From Chitinophaga pinensis (GTDB lineage Bacteria; Bacteroidota; Bacteroidia; AKYH767-A; OLB10), in the NCBI GenBank assembly GCA_945872015.1, contig CAMBYJ010000128.1, positions 1 through 5,790 of the forward strand: DNA of 5,790 nt. The letters are read 5' to 3'. Below are positions 1-5,790 of this stretch, in pieces. How positions within the stretch are numbered: the stretch's first letter is position 1; each line of letters opens with the position of its first letter. A program made the position numbers and the translations under genes. Below the pieces are notes generated by a model. It did no database searches. It saw only the letters and a program-made list of their open reading frames with translations, and had not been told where the DNA came from.

Positions 1-1033
1 TAAATACAGTTCAGTTGTAAACCTTGGAAAAAAAGTTAATACTTCCGACAATGAGCTAACACCCTTCTACAATTTGAATAACGATACGCTTTACTTTAGT
101 TCAGATAAAGCGGGTGGATTAGGCGGCTTCGATATTTATCAATTAGCAATAAAAGACAGTAATGGCCTTGCAATGCCCATGAAAGTTCCGTACAACTCTG
201 GTTATAACGATTTGTATTTTACTTCTAGTTATGAAAAAGAACCAAACACTTATCTCGTTAGTAATCGTCCACCCGCTGGAAAGCTGAATGCATCAGCTTG
301 TTGTTTCGATATTTTTAAAGTCAAGAAAGCAGCTGTCGATTCTAATAAAATCAAAAAGAAAGAAGAAGAATTAAGTCTTATAAAACTGAACAAAGGCTTG
401 GGCGACGACCGTTTTCTGTTTGATGATTCGCTTTCGTACGAAAAAATCAATTCTTTATTAAGAGAACTATTACCACTAAGTTTGTATTTTGATAACGATT
501 ACCCTGATCCAAAAACAAGAAAAGAAACCACAAGTACGAGGTATCAGCAATTAGTTACCGATTACCTCGACCGACAAGGAGAATATTTGCAAATGCAAGG
601 TGATTCGTTGAAGTCGGAAGGAATCAAAAAATTTTTTAATGATTCTGTTTATGGTAATTTTCAGCGTTTAGAAATTGTTTGTGCAGGTATTAAGAAAGCC
701 CTAAGTAATGAGCAGGACATTGTTATTAAACTTAAGGTAGAAGGCAGCGCAAGCTCTTTGGCAACTGATGCATATAATGTAATTTTGTCTTCACGTCGGA
801 TTATTAGCATCTTTAATTATTGGGGCGAGTGGAATGATGGATTTATTAAAAATGCGATTGACAACGGACAAATAATTATCAATAAAAATCCTCGAGGCGA
901 ACAACAAGCTGCGGGAAAAGTAAGTGATGATGCCAGCAACCAGGCATTGTCGGTGTTTAGCTTGGAAGCATCACAAGAGCGAAAAATAGTTATTACGGAT
1001 TTATCGATTGAAAAAAAGAATGAAGTTAAATAA
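1..1033 (+). CDS. PD40 / OmpA-like envelope protein, 5' partial
   Basis: The frame is open from base 2, so the true start is upstream; the TTG at 74 is an internal Leu codon inside a conserved repeat. About 343 residues are visible. Residues 5-50 form a PD40 (WD40-like propeller) blade, with NLGKKVNT, ELTPFYNLNNDTLYFSSD and GGLGGFDIYQ. A second blade follows (YNDLYFTSS, then YLVSNRPPAG and CCFDIFKV, to about 107). After a Lys/Glu-rich linker comes an OmpA-like C-terminal domain from about residue 155, recognised by LYFDND at 161-166 and TDAYNVILSSRR at 255-266. The roughly 80-residue insert between those motifs is, as I recall it, usual in the Bacteroidota PD40-OmpA group. Such proteins are periplasmic or outer-membrane associated; several in this phylum accompany T9SS or gliding proteins. 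The usual peptidoglycan-contacting Asp is Ser (about residue 251), while the Arg (266) is kept. The family assignment is firm; the specific role is unknown. Confidence 0.85.
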   Translation, partial: KYSSVVNLGKKVNTSDNELTPFYNLNNDTLYFSSDKAGGLGGFDIYQLAIKDSNGLAMPMKVPYNSGYNDLYFTSSYEKEPNTYLVSNRPPAGKLNASACCFDIFKVKKAAVDSNKIKKKEEELSLIKLNKGLGDDRFLFDDSLSYEKINSLLRELLPLSLYFDNDYPDPKTRKETTSTRYQQLVTDYLDRQGEYLQMQGDSLKSEGIKKFFNDSVYGNFQRLEIVCAGIKKALSNEQDIVIKLKVEGSASSLATDAYNVILSSRRIISIFNYWGEWNDGFIKNAIDNGQIIINKNPRGEQQAAGKVSDDASNQALSVFSLEASQERKIVITDLSIEKKNEVK

Positions 1034-2669
1034 ACATTTAATCCTTTTGATTTTTACGGCGTGTATTCTATGCGTACATACCTCGCGTGCACAAAACCTT
1101 TTAATTAATCCAGGTTTTGAAAACTTCAGTGGTAGTCCTACTTTACAAGGACAACTTAATCTTGCTACACCATGGGTTCCTTTAGGATCTACTCCTGACC
1201 TATATGCTCCTCAAGTAAATTTACCTATTCAGCCATGTGATGTTATAAATACACCTTATAACGTAGGCGGCTATACTCCAGTGCGAGTTGGAGGTAATGC
1301 CTACGCAGGAATTTCTGCAGACCCTTTAAATAATACAAGAGAATACATTTCATCTCCTCTCACTGTTTCCCTAAATGCTGGCGAACTATATCGCGTTGAG
1401 TTTTGGGTACAATTAGCCGATAGCAGTCGCTTTGCATGCAACCGCTTAGGCGCCTATTTCTCCAACGGAGCACCCGTTCAAGCAGGTAATACTCCTATTA
1501 ACTTCATCCCTCAGATAGAAAATCCAAACATCATCAATGATACAAGCGATTGGACATTGATAACAGGAATTTATCAGGCTTCTGGAACAGAAAATTATAT
1601 TACAATCGGAATTTTTCGTGCTGATGGCTCACCCTTGCTACAACGACAAGATTTAGGATCTAAAAGCACAGGATGCGACGCTTTCGATGATGCAATTTAT
1701 TATTTTATTGACGATGTAGTTGTTCGTCCCGTAAATGAAGTAGTAGAAATTGATGGCGATAGTGTTTTATGTCCTGGTGATGTACTCAATTTATTCTGCA
1801 CCGTTAACGTACCGTTTTGGTGGAGCAATTCGAACGATCCAACAGATACAATTTCGACATTGCCAATTTTAATTGCAACTCCTACTACACCTACCACTTA
1901 TTACCTGAATGGAATTGCTAAAATAGATTCAGTAAAAGTAACGTTTGTAAACCCTCCAGTAATCAATATTGGCCCAGATACTCTTCTTTGTCTGAATGAT
2001 TCGATTAAGCTAGATGGCTTTGCTTCGGATGCTGTATCATACAATTGGAGTACGGGAGATACAACTTCCTTTATTCAGGCAAAAGACACAGGAGTTTACT
2101 ATGTTGATGTTTACAATACCGGATGTTTATCAAGTGATACAGTTGTAATTTCCGATTACTTAGAAAATGATTTGTTTGATTTAGGTGCCGACTCGACCTA
2201 TTGCTTTTTCAATGGCGATACGCTGTATTTAAACGGACCATCGGCAGATAGTTATCTTTGGCAACCAACAGGAGAAACAACTCCTTCAATTACTGTAATT
2301 GCTCCTGCTATTTATACACTTACTGCAACTAAATCCAACGGCTGTAAAAGCACTGCTCTTATAAGTGTAAAAGAAATTTGCGAGCCCAATGTTTTTATTC
2401 CTTCTGCATTTACTCCTGATGATGATGGCATTAATGATGTCTTTCTTCCAACCATTAACAATGTAGAAAATTTTAATTTCAGAATTCAAAACCGTAGAGG
2501 GCAAACTGTATTTTTCTCTGAAGATGCCTCTAAAGGATGGGATGGAAAATTTAATGGTGTGGATGCACCAATTGGTGTTTATGTTTATCGTTTGAATTAC
2601 TTAGCTTTTGATGCCGAAGGTTCTAAAATCAAAGAGAAAATACTGGGCACAATAACCTTGATACGATAA
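1020..2669 (+). CDS. Secreted T9SS cargo protein with Ig/PKD-like repeats and CHU_C sorting domain
   Basis: This is a 549-residue protein. I chose the ATG at 1020 because it directly precedes a classical Sec signal peptide (MKLNKHLILLIFTACILCVHTSRAQ, cleavage near 24/25); a TTG at 1008 would only add four residues. The start lies inside the end of the upstream gene, a 14-base overlap that suggests translational coupling. Residues 26-238 look like a beta-sandwich, carbohydrate-binding-like domain (NLLINPGFE, LATPWVP, TPDLY, later YYFIDDVVVRPV). Three Ig/PKD-like repeats follow at about 239-311, 312-380 and 381-454, two of them opening with a GPD or GAD motif before a Cys. Residues 456-549 match the gliding-motility-associated C-terminal domain (NVFIPSAFTPDDDGINDVF, FRIQNRRGQTVF, GWDGKFNG, PIGVYVYRLNY), a type B T9SS sorting signal. 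It is therefore expected to cross the outer membrane through T9SS and stay on or near the surface, as an adhesin-like or matrix protein. No catalytic motif is visible. Confidence 0.9.
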   Translation: MKLNKHLILLIFTACILCVHTSRAQNLLINPGFENFSGSPTLQGQLNLATPWVPLGSTPDLYAPQVNLPIQPCDVINTPYNVGGYTPVRVGGNAYAGISADPLNNTREYISSPLTVSLNAGELYRVEFWVQLADSSRFACNRLGAYFSNGAPVQAGNTPINFIPQIENPNIINDTSDWTLITGIYQASGTENYITIGIFRADGSPLLQRQDLGSKSTGCDAFDDAIYYFIDDVVVRPVNEVVEIDGDSVLCPGDVLNLFCTVNVPFWWSNSNDPTDTISTLPILIATPTTPTTYYLNGIAKIDSVKVTFVNPPVINIGPDTLLCLNDSIKLDGFASDAVSYNWSTGDTTSFIQAKDTGVYYVDVYNTGCLSSDTVVISDYLENDLFDLGADSTYCFFNGDTLYLNGPSADSYLWQPTGETTPSITVIAPAIYTLTATKSNGCKSTALISVKEICEPNVFIPSAFTPDDDGINDVFLPTINNVENFNFRIQNRRGQTVFFSEDASKGWDGKFNGVDAPIGVYVYRLNYLAFDAEGSKIKEKILGTITLIR

Positions 2670-2676
2670 GATTACT

Positions 2677-3462
2677 GTGAAAGAAGAAGTATTTGAAAAT
2701 CCTAATATTCGGATTTTATTAGTCGACGACAATCGTGTTAATCAGTTTTTAGGAAAGCGATTACTTAAAAATATCGGAATTGAAAATGTCGATTTGTGCA
2801 GCAACGGCATTGATGCTTTATCAAAAATTTCAGAAGTAAAATACGATGTATTACTTACGGATATTGAAATGCCAGGAATGAATGGCTATGAGTTAAGCAA
2901 GGTGGTAAGAGCACAAGAGCAGTCAAAAGAACTTTTAATAATTGCTTTAACAGGCAATGCATCCGACGAAGACAAAGCGAAAGCAACAGAAAGTGGCATC
3001 GATGTTTTTATTACGAAGCCGTATAGTCCCGAGGATTTACTAAATGTTTTAAAATCGCATACTACTCATACGCTTCATTCAACTGCTGCACCTGCTGAAA
3101 TAAAAGACACGGTAATTACGCATCCGGGTATCCAACAGATATATGACATCTTTAAAAATAATGCAGATGATGTACGACATTTTTTAATGATGCTAAGTTT
3201 TCAGCTTCCAGAATTGCATAAAGAAATTCTTGCTGGTATAAAAAACCAAAATCTGGAATTAGTATTTCAAGCAACACATAAAATAAAATCGCCGCTCAAA
3301 TTATTTGGCGACGATGAATTGTTTGAATTATTGGATCAACTTTCGAATGATGCGAAGAGCAACCATGATACAGCTTCGTTTAAAAGTCGCATGGAAAAAA
3401 TAAGTTCATTACTCGATAAGAACTTACAGCTCATTCACGAAACACTGGATGGAATGATATGA
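2677..3462 (+). CDS. Receiver-HPt phosphorelay protein
   Basis: This 261-residue cytoplasmic protein starts at GTG 2677, the only usual start codon between the in-frame stop at 2659 and the receiver core; no clear ribosome-binding site is visible. Residues 10-127 are a CheY-like receiver: acidic pair D17/D18, phospho-acceptor D62 (in LLTDIEMPGMNG), T92 (ALTGNA) and K114 (ITKPYS) are all present, so it should accept phosphate. A linker to about 148 leads to an HPt helical bundle (about 150-261) with the candidate phospho-His H201 in HKIKSPLKLFG; K204 and G211 of the usual motif are kept. There is no histidine-kinase, DNA-binding or enzymatic output domain. This arrangement fits a phosphorelay intermediate working with a hybrid sensor kinase encoded elsewhere, or a detached piece of one. 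It starts 7 bases after the T9SS cargo gene, probably on the same transcript. Confidence 0.9.
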   Translation: MKEEVFENPNIRILLVDDNRVNQFLGKRLLKNIGIENVDLCSNGIDALSKISEVKYDVLLTDIEMPGMNGYELSKVVRAQEQSKELLIIALTGNASDEDKAKATESGIDVFITKPYSPEDLLNVLKSHTTHTLHSTAAPAEIKDTVITHPGIQQIYDIFKNNADDVRHFLMMLSFQLPELHKEILAGIKNQNLELVFQATHKIKSPLKLFGDDELFELLDQLSNDAKSNHDTASFKSRMEKISSLLDKNLQLIHETLDGMI

Positions 3463-3520
3463 TAATTTGATAATTTGATAATTTGATAATTTGATAATTT
3501 GATAATCTGATAATCTGATT
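3460..3520 (+). repeat. 8-bp tandem repeat, unit TGATAATT
   Basis: Five exact head-to-tail copies of TGATAATT are followed by two copies of TGATAATC and a partial TGATT. The first copy supplies the TGA stop of the receiver-HPt gene. Because the unit is 8 bases long and holds TGA and TAA, consecutive copies place stops in all three plus-strand frames, while the reverse strand has none within the array. The C-for-T change shared by the last two full copies indicates variant units grouped at one end. No protein product is implied; slippage-driven copy-number change would be expected. Confidence 0.95.
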
Positions 3521-3526
3521 AATAAA

Positions 3527-3695
3527 TTATTCTTTCTTTTGTCTTGCTTTTTTTCGGTACATGAGACCTTGGTCGCTGAGAACCTCGAAGCGCGAAATCG
3601 AGAAAAAATAAACAGCTAGTATTTTTAAACTCCTCTCCTTTGAATCCAGATAGCTATCGGGAGTGAGAGGTCCAGCTGCTCACGACTACAGTGAA
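3527..3695. repeat. Candidate interspersed intergenic element
   Basis: This block contrasts with its AT-rich surroundings: the part around 3555-3602 is about half G+C by eye. It contains several short inverted repeats (CTCGA 3584-3588 with TCGAG 3598-3602; CCTCTC 3632-3637 with GAGAGG 3665-3670). Read on the minus strand, 3679 to 3530 is stop-free for 50 codons and ends at a TAA at 3529-3527, but it lacks a usable upstream start. The CTCCTCTCC...GAGAGG part resembles intergenic palindromes I associate with Bacteroidota genomes; that is recollection, not a search result. It could instead be a gene remnant or a small RNA. The boundaries are approximate. Confidence 0.4.
3645..3662. repeat. Imperfect palindrome around GATAGCTATC
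   Basis: The 18 bases TCCAGATAGCTATCGGGA have 9-base arms with one mismatch (A 3648 opposite G 3659); the core GATAGCTATC (3649-3658) is perfectly palindromic. It is nested inside the CCTCTC/GAGAGG outer arms (3632-3637 and 3665-3670), so the RNA of either strand could form a two-part hairpin. There is no following T-tract on the plus strand, which argues against a standard terminator in that direction. A dyad protein site or part of a dispersed repeat are alternatives. Confidence 0.6.
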
Positions 3696-3796
3696 AAAAT
3701 CTGTAATTTTTTAAGACTATTTTTCATTATGCCGTTTTTTAATAAACATAAAAAAGTATTAAAAATTGTAATGAAAAAATGAAATGATTCAAAAAA
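3694..3796. other. AT-rich convergent intergenic stretch, no gene seen
   Basis: This stretch lies between the GC-richer block and the terminator. It contains A/T homopolymer runs and a weak A/T-only inverted repeat (AAAAAAT 3694-3700 with ATTTTTT 3706-3712, loop of 5), too weak to call a terminator. One ATG at 3729 opens a 17-codon frame ending at TGA, which I do not regard as a gene. No RNA gene or recognisable regulatory site is visible. Confidence 0.6.
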
Positions 3797-3822
3797 AAAG
3801 GCGAACAATTAAGTTCGCCTTT
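3791..3822 (-). terminator. Rho-independent terminator of the PUR gene
   Basis: Inverted repeat AAAGGCGAAC (3797-3806) and GTTCGCCTTT (3813-3822) form a perfect 10-bp stem with a six-base AATTAA loop. On the minus strand the stem is followed by a T-run (nine A's at 3791-3799 on the plus strand, three of them also in the stem). It begins 8 bases after the PUR stop codon. On the plus strand it is followed by a looser T-rich tract (TTTCCTATTTTTTATTTT), so it may also stop transcripts arriving from the receiver-HPt gene, which fits its place between convergent genes. Confidence 0.88.
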
Positions 3823-3830
3823 CCTATTTT

Positions 3831-4190
3831 TTATTTTGATAAATCATCAAATTCAATATTGGTAAATCCTGAACCAGAACTCTGGTCGTTTGAACTTCCT
3901 GGATTCGCTTCGCGTGAAACTGTTCCTGGTTGATTTTCGCGGATGTAACCTAATGCTTCCATTAAACCATCGCTAAATTTTTCAAAGTCTTCTTTGTAAA
4001 GGAAAATTTTGTGTTTCTCATAAACAGGACGATCTTCACTCTCACCTGGCAATCTTTTGCTTTCAGTAATCGTTACGTAATAATCGTTGCTTCTTGTCGC
4101 TTTAACATCAAAATAATAAGTACGCTTACCAGCTCTCACTCTTTTGGAAAAATACTCTTCTCTTGGTTGTTGTTGATCGAAATCGCTCAT
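3831..4190 (-). CDS. PUR-family DNA/RNA-binding protein (DUF3276)
   Basis: This is a 119-residue cytoplasmic protein. The start is set at the ATG at 4190, giving MSDFDQQQPREEYF; the frame stays open to 4265, but the extra residues (LIFCPVCFKIYFIFYY) are encoded by AT-rich leader and do not fit the family. Residues 12-87 match the single PUR repeat typical of Bacteroidota: FSKRVRAGKRTYYFDVKATRSNDYYVTITESKR, then YEKHKIFLYKEDFEKF and an amphipathic helix to about 86. Family members, such as Borrelia BpuR, bind single-stranded DNA and RNA as dimers, some acting as post-transcriptional regulators. The basic RVRAGKR segment (17-23) is a plausible nucleic-acid contact. Residues 88-108 are a Ser/Gly/Asn-rich, probably disordered linker, capped by a short acidic tail FTNIEFDDLSK. 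The gene sits 75 bases downstream of an ABC exporter gene, has its own likely promoter, and ends at a strong terminator. Targets are unknown. Confidence 0.9.
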   Translation of the reverse strand: MSDFDQQQPREEYFSKRVRAGKRTYYFDVKATRSNDYYVTITESKRLPGESEDRPVYEKHKIFLYKEDFEKFSDGLMEALGYIRENQPGTVSREANPGSSNDQSSGSGFTNIEFDDLSK

Positions 4191-4209
4191 ATTAATTGTT
4201 TTGGTTAGG

Positions 4210-4217
4210 CAAGTATA
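4210..4217 (-). promoter_or_regulatory. Candidate Bacteroidota -7 promoter element for the PUR gene
   Basis: Read on the minus strand this is TATACTTG, one mismatch from the Bacteroidota -7 consensus TAnnTTTG, and it ends 19 bases before the PUR start codon. A TTTG-like upstream box exists, but about 25 bases away, longer than the usual spacing, so only the -7 element is proposed. The 75-base gap between the ABC stop and the PUR start, without a clear terminator, leaves read-through from the ABC gene possible as well. Confidence 0.4.
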
Positions 4218-4265
4218 ATAAAAAATAAAATAAATTTTAAAACAAACAGGACAAAAAATTAACAA

Positions 4266-5790
4266 TCAACCGTTATCAGCATCGGGGTTTTGACTTTGAT
4301 ACATTTCATAATAAATTCCCTTTCGCTGAATCAATGATTCATGAGTTCCCTCCTCTGAAATCCGACCTTTTTCAAAAACAATAATATGACTAGCACTTTT
4401 AACGGTTGAGATACGATGACTGATTAAAAAAGTAGTTTTTCCCTTCATCAGCGACCGTAAATTGTTCAAAATTCGTTCTTCTGTAACGGTATCCACAGCC
4501 GACAAACAATCATCGAATATTAACATCGCAGGGCGCTTGATAATTGCCCTTGCAATTGAGACCCTTTGCTTCTGTCCACCACTCAGCGTAATTCCTCTTT
4601 CTCCTACTACTGTTTCATACCCATCCGGAAACTGTGAAATGTTATCATCAATTACTGCCTGCTGTGCTGCCCATTTAATATCTTCTTTTGAAAAGTCTGT
4701 TTTTAATCCGAAAGAAATATTATTAGCAATAGAATCAGAAAACAAAAAAACATCCTGCGGCACACTGCCAATTTGCTCTCTGTATTCAGTCAGATTTAAT
4801 TCTCGTAAATTATTAGCATTAATGCTCACACTACCCTTATCAGGATCAATAAATCGCAATAACAACTGTACTAAAGTCGATTTACCAGCTCCTGTTTTAC
4901 CAATTATTCCTATCGACTCCCCTGCTTTTACTTCAAACGTTACATCTTGTAACGCTTTGATATTTGAATTGGCATACGTAACAGAAACATCCTGAAAGCG
5001 AACAGACATTTCATCTTTATTCACAGGTATATTACCCGAAATAATATTCGGTTTTTTATCCAGAAACTCATCTATCCTTCGTTGAGAAGCAGAAGCACGT
5101 TGCACAATAGAAATGACCCATCCCATAGAAGCCACTGGCCATGTAAGCATGTTCACATAAATCACAAACTCTGCTATATTTCCGATGGTAAGTCGCCCGT
5201 TAAGCACCTCCAAACTACCTGCATAGATTGTGATGATAGTACTTAATCCAACAAGCAATAACATACTCGGCATAAAGAGCGCATTTACCTTAACGAGATG
5301 CATCGAAACATCCTTGTAATCTTCACTTCGCTTATCGTAATCCTTTTTAAAATACGTTTCGCGCGAAAATGATTTTACTACACGAATACCCGAGAAAATC
5401 TCCTGAATAAATACCGCTATTTCCGACAGCTTTTCCTGTACCAATTCACTGCGCTTTGAAATATGATCTTGTACTTTATAAACGATAAAAGTGATGATAG
5501 GAATTGGAATTAAAACCCATAGCGCCAAGCGCGGATTCACCTGAACCATCGACCAGATAATAAGCGCAAACATAACGATCAGGTTAATGGTGTACATAAC
5601 GGCTGGTCCTACGTACATGCGCACACGACCCACATCTTCACTTATGCGGTTCATTAAATCGCCCGTATTTTCCTTACTGTAAAAGTCAAACCCCAGCGAC
5701 TGATACTGATTAAAAATTTCGTTTTTCTGATCGTACTCAACCAGTCGCGACATCACAATGATCGTTTGGCGCATCAGAAACATAAATACA
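4266..5790 (-). CDS. ABC exporter half-transporter (TMD-NBD, MsbA/BmrC-like), 5' partial
   Basis: The frame runs open off the window edge (two more in-frame codons precede the Met at 5783), so that Met is internal and roughly 80 N-terminal residues with the first one or two membrane helices are missing; 507 residues are visible. Numbered from that Met, 1-245 are the rest of a type I exporter membrane domain (FYSKENTGDLMNRISEDVGRVR, helices near 60-80, 88-104, 168-190 and 200-225). Residues 258-500 are the ATPase domain: A-loop Tyr270, Walker A GKTGAGKST (295-303), Q-loop Q343, signature LSGGQ (400-404), Walker B MLIFD (420-424), D-loop SAVD (428-431), H-loop H456. The residue after Walker B is Asp425, not the catalytic Glu, as in the degenerate-site subunit of heterodimeric exporters such as BmrC or TM287. 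It should sit in the inner membrane and export lipids, drugs or other hydrophobic compounds; the substrate cannot be told. No partner gene is in the window. Confidence 0.93.
   Translation of the reverse strand, partial: VFMFLMRQTIIVMSRLVEYDQKNEIFNQYQSLGFDFYSKENTGDLMNRISEDVGRVRMYVGPAVMYTINLIVMFALIIWSMVQVNPRLALWVLIPIPIITFIVYKVQDHISKRSELVQEKLSEIAVFIQEIFSGIRVVKSFSRETYFKKDYDKRSEDYKDVSMHLVKVNALFMPSMLLLVGLSTIITIYAGSLEVLNGRLTIGNIAEFVIYVNMLTWPVASMGWVISIVQRASASQRRIDEFLDKKPNIISGNIPVNKDEMSVRFQDVSVTYANSNIKALQDVTFEVKAGESIGIIGKTGAGKSTLVQLLLRFIDPDKGSVSINANNLRELNLTEYREQIGSVPQDVFLFSDSIANNISFGLKTDFSKEDIKWAAQQAVIDDNISQFPDGYETVVGERGITLSGGQKQRVSIARAIIKRPAMLIFDDCLSAVDTVTEERILNNLRSLMKGKTTFLISHRISTVKSASHIIVFEKGRISEEGTHESLIQRKGIYYEMYQSQNPDADNG

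Noticed and set aside
74..76. TTG as start codon of the PD40/OmpA-like gene
   Set aside because: The frame stays open to base 2 and the upstream residues complete a conserved PD40 blade, so the gene begins outside the window.
3460..3520. CRISPR array
   Set aside because: The units are 8 bases long and directly adjacent without spacers, and no cas gene is present.
3561..3611. Plus-strand 16-codon frame starting at ATG 3561
   Set aside because: Very short, no ribosome-binding site and no recognisable similarity; it lies inside the repeat-like block.
3694..3712. Terminator for the receiver-HPt gene
   Set aside because: The stem is A/T only, 7 bp, and lies more than 200 bases after the stop; the strong hairpin at 3797-3822 is a better candidate in both directions.
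3729..3782. Plus-strand 17-codon frame MPFFNKHKKVLKIVMKK
   Set aside because: Lys-rich peptides of this size arise by chance in AT-rich spacer, and no translation signal precedes it.
4191..4265. N-terminal extension of the PUR protein upstream of the ATG at 4190
   Set aside because: The extra residues are hydrophobic translation of AT-rich leader with no ATG, do not match the family, and overlap the candidate promoter.
4462..4995. Long plus-strand open frame of 177 codons opposite the ABC ATPase domain
   Set aside because: It is antisense to clearly conserved ABC motifs, its translation resembles no family I know, and it is a codon-usage shadow.

Overview
The window looks like chromosomal DNA of a Bacteroidota bacterium. 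It is AT-rich and uses little obvious Shine-Dalgarno sequence. It carries several hallmarks of the phylum: a PD40/OmpA-like envelope protein, a secreted protein with the CHU_C (gliding-motility-associated, type B) C-terminal sorting domain of the type IX secretion system (T9SS), and a one-repeat PUR-family nucleic-acid-binding protein of the DUF3276 type. I cannot name a genus from sequence alone. Nothing here looks like a phage, plasmid, transposase or CRISPR locus, and I found no rRNA or tRNA gene.

Layout. Positions 1-3462 hold three tightly packed plus-strand genes: the 3' part of a PD40/OmpA-like protein (its start lies before the window), a 549-residue T9SS cargo protein whose start overlaps the previous gene by 14 bases, and a receiver-HPt phosphorelay protein starting 7 bases after the cargo stop. 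The spacing suggests one transcript. Positions 3463-3830 are a convergent non-coding region. It begins with an 8-bp tandem repeat that contains the upstream stop codon, continues into a more GC-rich block that looks like an interspersed intergenic element with an imperfect palindrome, passes through an AT-rich stretch, and ends in a strong hairpin terminator serving the minus strand. Positions 3831-5790 hold two minus-strand genes: the PUR protein, and upstream of it an ABC exporter (transmembrane domain plus ATPase in one chain) whose N-terminus lies beyond the window.

How the genes fit together. The PD40/OmpA-like protein probably sits in the periplasm or outer membrane, and the CHU_C protein is probably secreted or surface-attached through T9SS. 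The adjacent receiver-HPt protein could pass a phosphoryl signal to a partner encoded elsewhere; a regulatory link between it and the envelope genes is suggested only by gene order. The ABC exporter and PUR protein face the other way and show no obvious functional link beyond adjacency.

I do not see convincing evidence for a new biological system. The points most worth a second look are the composite repeat region at 3460-3712, the Asp in place of the catalytic Glu in the ABC Walker B motif, and the Ser in place of the usual peptidoglycan-binding Asp in the OmpA-like domain.
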